A stretch of 64,000 nt of DNA, taken from contig OX485804.1 of NCBI GenBank assembly GCA_950295325.1, forward strand, positions 54,498,001-54,562,000, read 5' to 3'. The stretch is from Polytrichum commune (taxonomy: Eukaryota > Streptophyta > Polytrichopsida > Polytrichales > Polytrichaceae). Of this stretch, positions 23,935-36,306 are shown one piece after another (position 1 is the stretch's first letter; each line of letters starts with the position of its first letter). A program made the position numbers and the translations under genes. The notes beneath the pieces were generated by a model that ran no database searches, was not told the origin of the DNA, and saw nothing but the letters and a program-made list of their open reading frames with translations.

Positions 23935-25921
23935 GTCAATTTTATGTGTAAATGTTTTGGATACGATCTGCAAAATATTTCTCCTTGGAGCTTTTGTTGA
24001 CAAGTCTAGAAAGAGCATTGGTTATTGAGGAGGGTGTTGTGTGGCATGGAGGACAACTTTGGCCTTTTTGAGGGTTAAGTTGTTACCTAGCCAAAATCAC
24101 AGGTACAAGGGGCTTACCCAACCCATCCATAGGCCCGACTTTTCCCGTAGACAATAATGCAGTGTAGATGTCATGATGAATCATATAATGTTATGTTGAA
24201 TTGGAAAATTTCCATTTGCACTTGAGTGCTTGTAGTGACACTCCTACATCCACCATTGAGATAGGTGGTGGGCCTAATGTAGAGGCCATATTTGGCACTG
24301 CCAATACTATGTTCAAATTTGTTTTTTTTCGTAGTGTCTTGTATTGCAAGGCCCAATTTTGCCCTTTGACATGGTCCCCTTGGTCCAATTTTTGGCAGAG
24401 ATGTGACCACTAACATGAGAAAAATTCCTATCCAAAATGACCAAAAAACCTAGGCCTTATCAAACAAAATTATGAGGCCATGACCATTGGATGCTTGAGA
24501 AATTTTGCAAGCTACATGGGGATGGATCAAACCCTCACCTCTTCCAAATTTTAGAGATAATGGATCTAATAATCATACCAGATTTCAGCAAGCCAGTTGG
24601 TTATAATTTGGTATGGGTAGATTTACAAGGTGACACTAACCAAATTTTACAAAAGGGTTTAAAGGCAAATTGTTGAATATGGTTGGGTGATCACAGTAGC
24701 CATCCCCCACTAGCTTAGGGGTTGCTAAGATGAAAGCTAGGATTACAATAAGGCCAAAGTTTCTACTTCAAATTGAGATCAACATTTTTCCGCTTCAAGT
24801 AGCTCAAAGTGGCCACACATAGCTTCAACCCCAAACCCTCATATTATAATATCCTCCCCTGAACCATGCAATCTTAGCATGGCATTCACAAAGAAAAACA
24901 TCCATGAAAATTAGGATGTTGAGTTGATTTGGTTGCAACAAACTAAAATCTTTTGATACTCAGATATGGAGCCCAACCCACTCCCATCGACAGGTACGAA
25001 GTACCCCTATAATTGACCTAAATGGGTTAGACCTATTCATTCATGTCAACAAATAATGTTGATGTTCATGATCTTTAGTATGCAAATCATCATGGTTGTT
25101 AAAAATGTTGATTCTATCGTACATAACATTGAGATGTTGGGAGTTTAGTTTGGATATGAATCTCCCTTAGCACCTTTTTGAGCACCCAATTGTTATATTA
25201 TGAGGGCCCACAAAGTGAGAGTTGAACATTGAGTAATGTTATATATGCCATGAAGTTGGCACAAATACTCATGTTTTGTCATTGGTGAAATTAGTAATGT
25301 CCTCTTCCCTAATTCTTAATAGCTTAAATGCACCAGAATGAGACTCTCAATTTTGAATGATTAAATTTCTCTCAAAAATATTATTCTCAAGCATATGGTT
25401 TCTTTGAACGTAGTTGTTGAAATTGTCTACACCTCCGAAGCTTGATCATGGAGTAATAATCCTCTACACCTCAATTTGGCAATTTGATCAATGAGATGCT
25501 TGCAAATTTCCACCAAATCAATAGTTTATGTAACCAGTCAAGTTTCTTAGTCACCTTCATACATCCTTTGTATATTTGAAGCCATATATAGTGACAATAC
25601 TGTTCTATTCTACTTAGGCTTGATGCTTGGCAAGGTGTCTTCTCCCTTCTCCAATGACAAATAAGATAAAAGAAAATGTCCTTCCTCTGAAGGTGCAAAC
25701 ATACACAATTGGTGCCAAGTTATCATACTTTTGCATGCCTGAATGTCACAAAAGCACTGAAAAAACCTCACCAGATGGTGCTGAAGGTCTCATAGTCCTC
25801 GTCTAAAGTCACAACCCAAATACCTGACAGTCAACTCATATTCATGTGTGCTTTCAAACATAAGAACTCCTAAAATTCTAAGCAATAATCGAAATTCCTC
25901 TGTTGACAGCAAACAAACTCT
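23935..25921. other. Intergenic between the transposase relic and the AP2 gene
   Basis: Nothing supportable is seen. The part next to 25921 would hold the 3' UTR of the AP2 gene, which is transcribed toward lower coordinates. Confidence 0.4.
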
Positions 25922-28513
25922 TTATTGGTTGTTTTGGTTAGTATCTTTTCCTTGATCTATTTCAGTTGGTGACAAAAAATCATAGAGATCACCCTCAATG
26001 CCTTGAAATGGTGCAACCGAACCTTGCACATTGTGAGATTCGTCACGACTTGCAAATGGAAGCATCCACAACACGGCAGTCTCATCATCTACATGTATCC
26101 CAGCAGAGTCTGCTTGTATGAATTCATTTGGATCCAAGAAAATATCATGAAACCCCAATGAATCAAAGAGATTGTCATGAACCGGCCAGCCTGGCATAGT
26201 ACTACTGCTCGTCTCTTCATTTGAGGAGTTGTAGTGTGTGACATTAGCATCTGCAACTCTAGGGTCTCCAAGCATATCAAAACACATGATGTCACTTGCT
26301 ATGTCCAAAGGTTGCTTAGACAATGCTGATGGTACACTTGGGGAAGAATTTTCCCAATTCACAGTCATCATCTCCTTTCTATGAGAGATTGCATCAACAT
26401 CACCATATGATCTACTGTCTAAAGGCTCTTCTCCACATTCAAGCATGGAAGTAGAAAAAGAAATTGCAGCTTCAAGTTCATTGTGTACACCTTCAAATTT
26501 GACTTCCGAATGTTGCTCAGCTAAAAATGGTGGCTTCAATGACTTACTAGGTACAAGTATGGGAGGGTCTTCAACAACATTGGACGTTGTCCCCTGTCTA
26601 TGATGAACTGCAGCAACGTCATCATCATAGGCGAAGTCCAAATGTTCTCCAGATGAACCTGCAACTTTAGGGTCTCCAAACATATCAAAACAGATGTCAT
26701 TTGCTTCACTCCAATTTTTCTTTAATGTACCTAGTTGCTGTTCCATAGGCTCTTCTTCATATGCAGAGACTTGAACCCAAGAGCTAGGTTCAAGCATGGC
26801 CTCAGAGCCGTCTAGGTTGGAAGTAACACAGGAAATTCCAGCTTGAAGGTCATTGTGATATAGACCTGCAAATTTGATGTCCGAACATTGCTCAGCTAAA
26901 ACTGGTGGCTCCAAATACTTACTAGGTACAGATATGGGAGGGTCTTCATCGACATGGGAAGTCGTCCCCTGTTTATGACAAACTGCAGCAACCTCATCAT
27001 CATGTGTAATGTTCAAAATTTGTCCACATAATAAACCTGCAACTCTTGGGTCTTCATGCGATTCAAAAAACATGTCAGATGTCGTGGACGAATCACTTGC
27101 TTCGCCCAAAAGTTGCTTCCCAAAAATTCTACGTATACTTAGGGAGGAGTTTTCCCAATTAGCAGTCATCATCTCCTTTCTATGAGGAATTGCACCAACA
27201 TTGTCATATGATCTACTGTCCAAAGGCTCAGATTCTTCATATGCAGACAGTTGAACCAAAGAGCTAGATTCAAGCATGGAGTTGGAGGCCTCAAGGTTTG
27301 AAGTAATAAAAGAAACTGCAGACACAAGTTCATTGTGATGTACACCTGCAAATTTGGTGTACGCACCTTGCTCAGCTAAAAATGGTGCCATCAAAGACTT
27401 AGTAGGTACAAGTTTGGGAGGATCTTTTGTATTGGAAGTTGTCCCCTCATCATCATGGGTAATTTCAAAAGTTTGTCCATATGAAGAAAGCTGGTCCAAA
27501 GACCTAGATTTAGGGATGATAGAGGCTTCAAGCTGATTGACAAATCTCTTCCTCCTGTGAAAGATGGAAGCAACATTAATGGGTGGTGCACCATCATATG
27601 TAATGTCAAATGGTTTGTTGGATGGAGAAGATGGTAATTGCTCGACAACCTCAGATGTGCGCACGAGTGAGTCTTCGAAATTCAGGGATGTCTTCTTTTT
27701 ATGAGAAATCACGGCGACGTCAAATGCTTGAGCTGCTTCTTCAGGAGTGTCAAAGTCACCGATCCACAATTTCCGCTTCTCCGAAATCTTGATTTCAGCA
27801 ACCCAAGGATGCTTTCGTTCCGGGCGCCACCGAACTCCTTTGTACCGTTTTAGGGGTCCTCGTACTCGTTGCGCCAAATCTTGTTCCATCTTCCGCGTGA
27901 TTGTTCTTTCGAAAGCCCACGCTCGCCGTCGGTTTTGTTTCACAAATTGGGTCGTGCGGATGTCGTACAGATCAGACTGCACGTGCAATCGTATGTCCAA
28001 AATTCCATCATTAAATTCACCTTTCCAAGCTCTAAACGCGAGCGTGAACTCTGAAGAAGCATAGTGCAAAATCTTCTGCATGAGTGAATTCGAAGACTCT
28101 AAATTCTTCTTCCTGCCAAAAGATTTCACCACCGGTGCAAGCTTCTGCTGCTGATCATACCTCGAAGAATCCAGTAGAATGCGGTGCTGGGGTTTCGAGG
28201 ATTTTGCAATTTCATAATACGGAAGGTCATTTTCGCTCACATACCTGGTGATGTTACAACCCAGTGACGCTGTAATCGTGTCCCGAAGTCTAACCAAGAA
28301 TTGTTCTGCAACGCCCGCCGATAGAAAATCTGAACCTGCTTTTGTTGTTGTGACAAGCCGAATCACGTCTCGGAAGCCGTAATGACCTACTTGTCCACTT
28401 GTCACAAATTCATGGCAACCCTCCTCACTGGCCGGTGATATGTGGACTGTTACTTTGTTATAATCCATAAGGGTCCTCCCACTGTAAGATGGGATACCTT
28501 TTAATGGGGGCAC
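25922..28513 (-). CDS. AP2/ERF-domain transcription factor, 863 aa, with internal repeats
   Basis: Single uninterrupted frame. One AP2 domain lies at about residues 223-282: RYKGVRWRPERKHPWVAEI, then LWIGDFDTPEEAAQAFDVA and a final LNF, so the DNA-contacting strands and Trp/Arg positions are present. Some positions differ from typical ERFs (WIG for WLG; a KKKTS stretch before LNF). Residues 1-220 are a region I do not recognise, basic just before the AP2 domain (QNRRRAWAFERTITRK). Residues about 348-755 hold three diverged repeats of 125-150 aa; each has a (F/Y)(D/E)(I/F) start, DPP..(V)PSKSL, a PFLAEQ block, a short NEL/NDL motif and DPRVA near its end. The C-terminal 90 residues are acidic with aromatics (NLFDSLGFHDIF, ETAVLWMLPF), as in activation domains. 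DNA binding as a nuclear regulator is well supported; target and pathway are unknown. At 863 aa it is far longer than usual single-AP2 proteins. Confidence 0.9.
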   Translation of the reverse strand: MPPLKGIPSYSGRTLMDYNKVTVHISPASEEGCHEFVTSGQVGHYGFRDVIRLVTTTKAGSDFLSAGVAEQFLVRLRDTITASLGCNITRYVSENDLPYYEIAKSSKPQHRILLDSSRYDQQQKLAPVVKSFGRKKNLESSNSLMQKILHYASSEFTLAFRAWKGEFNDGILDIRLHVQSDLYDIRTTQFVKQNRRRAWAFERTITRKMEQDLAQRVRGPLKRYKGVRWRPERKHPWVAEIKISEKRKLWIGDFDTPEEAAQAFDVAVISHKKKTSLNFEDSLVRTSEVVEQLPSSPSNKPFDITYDGAPPINVASIFHRRKRFVNQLEASIIPKSRSLDQLSSYGQTFEITHDDEGTTSNTKDPPKLVPTKSLMAPFLAEQGAYTKFAGVHHNELVSAVSFITSNLEASNSMLESSSLVQLSAYEESEPLDSRSYDNVGAIPHRKEMMTANWENSSLSIRRIFGKQLLGEASDSSTTSDMFFESHEDPRVAGLLCGQILNITHDDEVAAVCHKQGTTSHVDEDPPISVPSKYLEPPVLAEQCSDIKFAGLYHNDLQAGISCVTSNLDGSEAMLEPSSWVQVSAYEEEPMEQQLGTLKKNWSEANDICFDMFGDPKVAGSSGEHLDFAYDDDVAAVHHRQGTTSNVVEDPPILVPSKSLKPPFLAEQHSEVKFEGVHNELEAAISFSTSMLECGEEPLDSRSYGDVDAISHRKEMMTVNWENSSPSVPSALSKQPLDIASDIMCFDMLGDPRVADANVTHYNSSNEETSSSTMPGWPVHDNLFDSLGFHDIFLDPNEFIQADSAGIHVDDETAVLWMLPFASRDESHNVQGSVAPFQGIEGDLYDFLSPTEIDQGKDTNQNNQ

Positions 28514-29620
28514 TCGAATCGGAGACTAAGCCCTAAACCAATCTCCCATCGGTCGTCGGTTCATTTCATCAACCTTCTTGAACACGACTTCTCCTTTGCA
28601 CTAGTGCAATCACCATCACAAGTTTGCACTCGAGCCATGTGACTGAGACTGAGAAAAACTTCTTCACTTTTGTCATACCGTGGACCCCCTTGTTTCTTGT
28701 TCCTTGTTTCTCCTCCTTTTGCTAAATTTTTTTCGGCATGCGAATGAATCAACAAGGGGACATTTAACAAAACCGCGAATCCACTTAATTTTTGTTACTA
28801 ATCAAAAACAATAACTAACCCTGTTCGATTGATGGCATACAATGTACCTGGATCATTTGAACCCTCCAAAACCGAAGGTGATGATAATTCAAGCCTTTCT
28901 GCACTTGATCTGGAGGAGGATCAGGATTCATTGTCGCCACGCCGCATCCACCGTCTTTTCCTTCTCCTTCTCATGTGCAGATTGTTGCATCTATTTCCAC
29001 ACTTGTAATAATTCTTGGCAGCAACAACAGGGAGTGGTTAAGAGAACCACCATCAAACCCCAATTCTATGATGTTGAATGGAATGGGTGTCAGTGGAGAC
29101 ATCATCATCATCTCCCTCACTTGGAAAATTAATCTGCAAGAGGACCCTAATTAGGCTATAGGCAAGTTGAACCTATTTTACTTTCTCATGCTTTGAATAG
29201 ACTACCATAAAGTTCTTCAGCATCATGTGTAAGAACGTTTCTCTTCCTGTTCTAGCTTCAAGAATAAATCTAAGAATCAAGGTCTTTCATTACATCCATG
29301 AATGCCAAGCACAGCCAAGTGGCTTTAAGCTCTCATTAATCTACAGCTCATCGTTACCTATCTTCAACTTCAAGACCTTGCCAACAAGAATCTCACCATA
29401 GGTATACTCTCCAAAATGTTTAGAACTCGCTACGCCACTCAAGAATGCTAATAAGAACCATAGAAACTGAACAGATACTCCAACACTGACAGTGTGACTA
29501 AACCCTAATACTGAGAATAAGGCTCCAGAGAGTCTTAACTCTACTGCTGTCAAGATGTCTGTCTCTTTCTTGCGAATCTGTTGTATTAAAGTTAACAACA
29601 ACAAAAAGTAGTACCCATTT
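28514..29620. other. Upstream region of the AP2 gene and unassigned sequence
   Basis: The part up to about 28800 should contain promoter and leader of the AP2 gene; a 15-codon upstream ATG frame lies on the minus strand near 28570-28616. On the plus strand an ATG at 28832 opens a 58-codon acidic frame (SALDLEEDQDSLSPRR). A good acceptor-like TTTTCCTTCTCCTTCTC..GCAG follows near 28985, so a spliced exon is conceivable but unproven. On the minus strand 29341-29590 has a coding-like frame after an acceptor-like T-rich tract ending ACAG; it is unrecognised and has no ATG. Confidence 0.3.
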
Positions 29621-29622
29621 CA

Positions 29623-30266
29623 GGGCCGGTTTACACCATGGACCATGAAGTCGGATCATGGAAGATGGCCTAATACCTTCGTCTTGGCACAAATTGAAAA
29701 TTCAATTGCAAAAGAATCCAAAATACAACCAACCCGGGCGAACCGGCGCGCGAAGATGACCTTTTTCCATGGTCCGATTTTTTAAAATAATCAATTTACA
29801 AAGCCATTGGACCCCCTCACTAGATTTAAACCGAACGTGGACTACAAAGAATGACCATGCACCAAAAAGTCAATGTACTGATTTTTTTTTAATATATGCT
29901 CAAAATGGGAAATTTTGAGATGAAATTTTTTTTCGAGTTTGATCATTCTTTGGTCTTCTCTTGTCTTCATCTTTTTTCCCCAAAAAAATCATTAAAAATT
30001 AATTATGATAACATTTCTTTGCTATGGACCTTTGGCTTATTCTACTAGAGCACCTATTTTGCCTCTCCCACCACAGAATTTGTTGGACCATGTCACTCTA
30101 TAATGTAGGCCTTAAAATATTTTTTGGGGGGGACCTCAAACTCCATCATCACTCTAACATTTCTCCCTTGATGCAAACCGAAGTGGTCCCGGGACGAGTT
30201 CAACAACCAATCACAAATTCTACATGGCCTTGGGACGACTTCATGGTCCATGGTGTAAACAAACCC
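29623..30266. mobile_element. TIR element with GGTTTACACCATGGACCATG ends
   Basis: The left end at 29623 and the reverse complement of the right end (to 30266) both begin GGG and match at 28 of 31 positions, including TTTACACCATGGACCATG. The interior is AT-rich and non-coding. The GGGNNNGTTTACA end resembles PIF/Harbinger-type MITEs, but a three-base duplication is not present; TTCA flanks both sides and may be chance. A related end appears near 7022-7048. Confidence 0.6.
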
Positions 30267-30439
30267 TTCAATGTCACCGAAACAATTCGGTATTGCGTCG
30301 CAGTTTCAATGGAAACACACGTTCAAGTGTCCGGATGGCCAATGATCCGTGGTTGTGATGAATGCACAAGTGCAAAACATAGCACGTACATGTGAACTAG
30401 TGCCCGGGAAGTTTTTGGACATACATAGTCAGTCAAAAT

Positions 30440-31154
30440 CCTAGTGATTCTAAATCCAACTGCTTACATGTTGACATCTTCCGGTTTTGCTTTAATTCAT
30501 GCGAGGCATATTCTATAGATTCCTCTAAAGTGATTGGTAATTCTCCTGAAGTCTCCCACTTCAACCGGTTATTTCTCAAACTCAACCAGTTCATCTGTAA
30601 CTAACCACCGATTCTCCCCAAGCCCTGATGTGAACATGAGTGCATCATGCAAACATTTGGATTCAATTCCGACGTCCAAAGTCAGCAATGATTCCATCAC
30701 ACAAGAAACTTGTCGAGCGGAGAAGCCCGTGTTGGATGCCATGTGGAAGAGCACATTCACTTACTCCTTGAGATTTTTGGAAACTGTAAACTACACAATT
30801 AGCGTCCCTGACGTCACAAGATTCTCATCTCGAGGCCTAGTTTTGTCGTCTGCCTCAATCAATAATGACAAGTCAACACGCACCGGAAAATGTTCAGGAT
30901 TTTCTGGAAATTTTGGCAGGTCTCAAAAGCGTTTGCGGAGTTCTTTTTCCCCATTTTCTCAAGTGTTTGATTGATGACAACAAATTATCAGGTGTAGCTG
31001 GGGAAAAGGATGAGGATCTACGAGGAACAAGAAGCTCAACATTGTCAACATAAACAGGTTCCTTGCTCTTGCTCCGATCACACCAAACTTTCCGTCTTGT
31101 TCTAGCCGTGATATTGTTGGGGATTATGTTGAGAAATGGATGTTGGTCCACCAT
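30440..31154 (-). pseudogene. Unrecognised coding-like remnant on the minus strand
   Basis: An ATG at 31154 opens 86 codons rich in Arg/Lys/Ser (KVWCDRSKSKEPVYVDNVEL). Further along the same strand are coding-like pieces (SARQVSCVMESLLTLDVGIE; LEESIEYASHELKQNRK) in shifted frames and separated by stops. This may be a broken gene or several exons of one gene. I do not recognise the protein. The overlapping plus-strand frame at 30534-30974 starts with TTG and has a Ser-rich antisense-like composition, so it is less likely. Confidence 0.3.
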
Positions 31155-33153
31155 TTTTCACACTATTACAACCGGAGATGCTGACAAATGGTACCAGAAG
31201 TGGTCGGTGTGATCAACCCCTCTATCTGGAATCATTGGGTAGCCCAATAAATAATTAGAGATCAAGTAACCCGCAACTAGCAATGAAATGAAATGATGTT
31301 GAATTTAAAGTTCAAGATGTCAAAGGACTTTTGGGACTACAAGTACATCCATGTAGGCCAAAAAGGCTATTATCTTAGAGTTACAGTGGCCTTTGTGAGA
31401 TAATGGTTAACGTCAGTCTAATGATTCAATTGGTATCTAGAAAGACTTGAGACTATCTAGCACTACATATTAAATAAGGAAGGAATCTATCTCTAATGGA
31501 GTTGTAGAGAGGACATCTCACATAAAGTGTATTTTATCTTTTTCTATATTGTAAGTGTAAAAGTGGTACAACATGTTTTTGGGGGGATTGGGATAGTCAA
31601 CAACCATCTAGTCTCAAGTAGTTGCCACCCCAATGACATCAAAGAATAATTAGAGATATGAAGTTACACTAGATATTTCCATTATTGTGTGCCATAGTAA
31701 TTTTCTAAAAGCCACGTTGATTCTTATTTTGAGAATTAACTTGGACCACATTAATATTCAGACCACACTAAATTCCTAGTAGAAAACTAGTGTGTGCCAC
31801 ATTATTTTTTTTCTTTCTAGAAAATCACCATGGTGATCATTTATTTTGTGCTACTTATGTCCTATAACTAATATTCAATGTGTTGGTAGAAAGTATTTGT
31901 GAAGACTTAGGGGAAGACCCAAGGTTTTGAACCCACGTCAATTCCACCATGATTAGAAAATTAGTGTGGCCCATGCTAACTATTTCCACACCAATTTTCC
32001 ACCCACACTATTAGGACTATTTAGTGTAGCGGTGAGGTTGGGGGATTGGGGGAGGGACATGCTAGTTTATGTGCGCATCTTGGAGCAATCATGGTTATTC
32101 TGATTTTCTCAATTAGTTGAGAATATAGTTTTGAACAAGGACTGTGCTTCTTTATTAAGGGTAGATTATGTATTTTTTTAAACAATAATCTAAATAAAAT
32201 AGTAAAAACGAGCTAGTAGTGACAACCTTTTGAGAATGGAGTTGGGCATAATTAGTAAAACAACTAGGTTTGCTTGGATAGGATAGCTTGTACAGTTGGC
32301 CATTGTGACAACCATTGACAAGACATGTAAGATGTAGAGTTTTGGAAACAAAGCCAGAAGACGTGTAAAGAGGGAGCATAAGGGAAATTCTCCCTCTCTT
32401 ATTTTTAATTTTTTTCCTCCCCCCCCCTTTCATACCATGGCCGCACCGGGGGGGTCCAACTACCCCCCTAACTAGCCCAGCCGGTGCAGGACCCCCCCCC
32501 CCCCCCCCACATCTAGGGCCGACCATCCAGGGCGTATGGGACAAGGTCCCAACGAGCCATGGATGGCTGGCTGCAGGGCAGGTATACAAATCTAGTATGG
32601 AAACAAATCTAGATCTAGAGCTGAGGTTGTCGGAGGGCCTTAGGACTAGCAATTTTTTTAATGTACTTCTACTTCATTGTTGGAATAAAGACAACACACA
32701 CCATAACTCAGAGGGTAGATAAGAGTCTCGGGTTAATACTCAAAACACTTAGAGTAAAAGACAATACAAAGCAGTGGAACACCGGATCCACCAAGAAAGA
32801 ACCAGACCTCATGCTAACAGAAAGGGAAACCCAAGGATGCTCCAGATCCCTAGGAGACAAGACAAGTAAAAGGGGCCCTAGCAAGGGGATCCTAAGGTTG
32901 AACATTGGCTAGCACTACACTGCTATGGTATTTAGTGTCACACATATTATTTGCAAATGGCCTAAACTAGATGCTTAGATGTCTCAAACTGTCACGCCCA
33001 CTAATTGTCAATATGATTTCATTTGTCAACATAAGTAACTTATTTGAATGGAAAAATATCTACATTATGAAATTAAGAGTAGTACATTGGGATACATAAG
33101 ATGTTAGTCTTGCGTTTAAGTATGCAATGGGAGGATACTTTTTAGTGTACTAA
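31155..33153. other. Intergenic with poly(C) runs
   Basis: No gene supported. Long C runs occur near 32418-32427 and 32490-32508. A TATTTAGTGTCACA end at about 32926-32943 belongs to the family seen in the 6.5-8.8 kb element. Confidence 0.4.
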
Positions 33154-33719
33154 GGGTCACACTTCACACACAAGGCTGAAGGCCCCTGACCATGGCAATG
33201 TAAGAGCTCTCATTGGTCGAAAAGGTGAAGACCGTCCAAGTTCACTTCACACTAGGAGGTGAAGGCCTAAAGGCCCAAAGAAAAATTCGTGGATGAAAAA
33301 TCTATACGGAGTCCTACATGGCAGGTTGTAGATAAGGGTGCATGGTCTACCGGAATTTGCGTCAAGCCCACCTCTTGAATTTGCATGATTTTAAATTTTT
33401 TTTTCCAATAGGTCAGATTACAAGACAAATTCCAGAATAGATTCTATGATAGATTCCAGGACAGACAAATACCACCAAGTAATTCGCTCAAATTGATCAA
33501 GCTTGAGACATATTATATTCAACCAAATCCTCCCCTCTTTTTCCGCCAACAAAATATGCAATGGTCTTGCAACATGGTTCATTCTCACTTCACACTATGC
33601 TTGAGGGCCCAAGACTACATAAATGGCTTTCCCAAGACCCATGGTACGACCTTTGGATGAGAGTCAAGGGTCTTCACCATTACAAGGTCACGGCTCTTGG
33701 CTCATGTGTGAAGTGGCCC
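33154..33719. mobile_element. PIF/Harbinger-like MITE, 566 bp, with TAA target duplication
   Basis: The left end GGGTCACACTTCACACA and the right end (reverse complement GGGCCACTTCACACATGAG) are inverted repeats with a two-base indel. TAA flanks both sides (33151-33153 and 33720-33722). GGG-starting ends with a TWA duplication are the mark of PIF/Harbinger insertions. Extra CACTTCACACTA copies lie inside near both ends. There is no coding capacity. Confidence 0.75.
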
Positions 33720-34403
33720 TAATGGTAATTATCATGTGTTCACATTTTAGTATGCAAGAGGAAGTTGTTCTTTGAACATTCTAATGGCAAGTGTCATTTG
33801 TGTACACTTAAGTCAACTTGTAGACCATTGCATAACATGGGCATGTAACTCATAACAATATCGAACATGCTCATGCCAAGATATTAGTAAGCGCACTTGA
33901 ATGCCAAATGTCTTGAGGTGAGCAATTAGGATAGGAAATCTCCAAAGAGAGGGACTAATAGCCTACCATGATAACTCCTGAGGCCAAATGGGCCAAGTCC
34001 TAGATCTAGGTTAACTATGGAATGACGACTAATATAGTTATGGAAAGGATTTAGGCAAAGCCATGCTACTAGGCCAAGTCACAGAATGGTACTAAGCCAA
34101 ACCACAGAAACTAGAGTGGTCCCGGAACGGACTTAAACAAGTCCTCAAAGGAGATTAGGTACAGAACAGAACAAGCCTAGCCACAGAACTAGGATGTTCA
34201 CAAACCCCACAATACTTGGATCCAGTGGAAAGACACAACCAATCCAGTGTCACGGCACAAAACTAGGATGAGAGTAGCAACTACAGGGTACAGAGAGACC
34301 CCATTAACATTCTCAAATCATGCTCATGCTCATTCTATTTTCTATTTATTTTTGAGAAAAACAAAAGAGTTTTTTATTTTGCTGCCAAAAACCACAAGCA
34401 AGA

Positions 34404-34715
34404 CCATCAGGGACCCAACATTGAGAATGTGGCATCTCTATACGATGCACTCGGTGGATCCAAACCACACCACAAAGATAAATCAACCCAAGCATTGATC
34501 AACTAATTCCTTGTTGAACGTTTTGATGTTCTAAGTCATCCTCTTAGTGTTATCTCTCTGATAGAGAAACCCATTACCACCCCATGCCTTAGCAAGGCCA
34601 TCAGAGACCCAACATTGAGAATGTGACCCAACATTGAGAATGTAGGATGCACTCGGTGGATCCAAACCACACCACAAAGACAAAACAACCTAAGCAATGA
34701 TCAACTAAGGTAGAA
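34404..34715. repeat. Direct duplication of about 100 bp, with a dispersed relative at 36838-36935
   Basis: The block around GACCCAACATTGAGAATGT..GGATGCACTCGGTGGATCC at 34408-34505 is repeated at about 34598-34715, where the first 19 bases are themselves doubled. The sequence between the copies (TTGAACGTTTTGATGTTC..CATGCCTTAGC) is found again in diverged form at about 36838-36935. These belong to an older dispersed repeat of unknown type. Confidence 0.6.
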
Positions 34716-34931
34716 ATACCCAAACCAGTTAAACACCCTCTACCCGTGCACTAGACCGCCGTCATAATAGTGAATTGCCATTTCTGAAACCGTTCATGGA
34801 GAAAAATAGAGACGAAGCACTTGTTTTTGTGCCAATAGTATTTTTGAAAATCGTAGCAAAATATTTTTTGTTAAGGGGACAACCGACAGCGCAACCCACA
34901 CTTCATGAAATCACATGAACTGGAAGAAAAG

Positions 34932-36306
34932 TGTGAGCCCAAGATTGTGCCCACATGTCGCCTTAATCTTTAAAAACTATAAAAAGTGGCATTCGTGGTG
35001 GGCGAGTAGTTAAAACAAGATAATAGTGTAGAATTAATCAAGTTAAGTGTGTGGGTGTTAAGTTGGATGTAGTCAAGTTGATTGGGAGATTCAAGTATGT
35101 AAAAGCTAAAAGACTAAAAAGAGGAGTGAATTAGTTTCAAGTGAATGGGTGCTAATTAGGTTCACATGGTTGAAGGGAGCGTGGTGTTTGTTTTATCTTA
35201 AGTTATTGTTCATTTTAGGTAGTTGGGTGGGTGGCTAAGGAATTAGCCGGGAGCCAACCGGTGGCAAGTGTCAGCTGAAATGTAGTTAGGGTTTGGGGGG
35301 GTCCTCGGGGGAGAGCCGCTCTCTGTTCACTCGAGCTCTCACGGCCATGGGGTTACAACCAACGGCGAAGCCCTTGCCAAAAAATGATGGCGGCCTTGCG
35401 AATCTGGATGAGAAGCCAACATGGTTGCTGCAGCGGGGAGAAAAAACATTGGGCAGTTGCGGCATAATGGTGGCAAGCAAGGTATGAAGTCGGCGCTGAA
35501 GTGGAAGAAAAACAGAGTGAAGCAGTGAGGAGCGATCTTTACTGGAAGCGGCCTAGTACATTATCAACTACAGGAGTCAGGGCAAGGAGGTTGCAAGGTC
35601 GTGCTGAGAGCTGACCATGAGAAAAGAGGCTGCCACATTCGGAGAATGGGTGCGCTGTAATCCGTTGCATGCTCGAGGAGGAGCAACCAGTAAGGACAGC
35701 AGAGGAATTCAGTGCGCAAGGAGGGGACTTGCTGGGATTCTCCATTAGTCCAGCGTGAGAGAGATTGGCTACGACCACCTCGAGTATGATGAACTCCCAA
35801 CAGTTGTTACTGGCCCGAAGCCCATGAGCAACATGGTAAATTCAACCGAAGTGCCGGGGGAGTGTTGGCGAGGGATTTGGATGCAGAACCATGATTTTGG
35901 GCCAATGAGGCTTCGGAGTGCAGAAGGATGCGGCTGGAGTTTGAAGACAGGGGATAGGAGGAAATGAGGGCATCTCTGGAGGTCGAACAGTCTATAGGCT
36001 AGGAATCAGGGTTGGTGATGTGGGAAAGTAGATAGGACATTAGTTGGGTGATTAGTTGAGTGACTAGTGATAGTGGATGGTTAAATGTTGGGTGATGTTA
36101 TGTGGCAACGACCACAAGGGAAGAGAGTATTTTGAAATACTTGTGACCTTGTGTTGTTGAAATAAAATTTGTATGTTTGACATTTCTTTCACTACGGAGG
36201 CATTGAGCACTACATTCCCAAGGCCAAGTGATGTTAAGCAAGTACATGTGAGCCATAAGCTCTCACCCGGACTACGACGCACAAGGGTGGGGGTTTAGGG
36301 CTGACA
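34932..36306 (+). repeat. Solo LTR 2 (TGTGAGCCC superfamily), 1375 bp, perfect TSD
   Basis: Begins TGTGAGCCCAAGATTGTGCC, has TATAAAAAG about 50 bp in, and ends ACCCGGACTACGACGCACAA..GGGCTGACA. The 5-bp target duplication AAAAG is perfect (34927-34931 and 36307-36311). No internal region remains, so it arose by LTR-LTR recombination. AATAAAA near 36160 may be its polyadenylation signal. Frames inside are not genes. Confidence 0.9.

Noticed and set aside
30534-30974. 146-codon plus-strand frame
   Set aside because: It starts with TTG and is Ser-rich like an antisense frame; the minus strand looks more coding-like.
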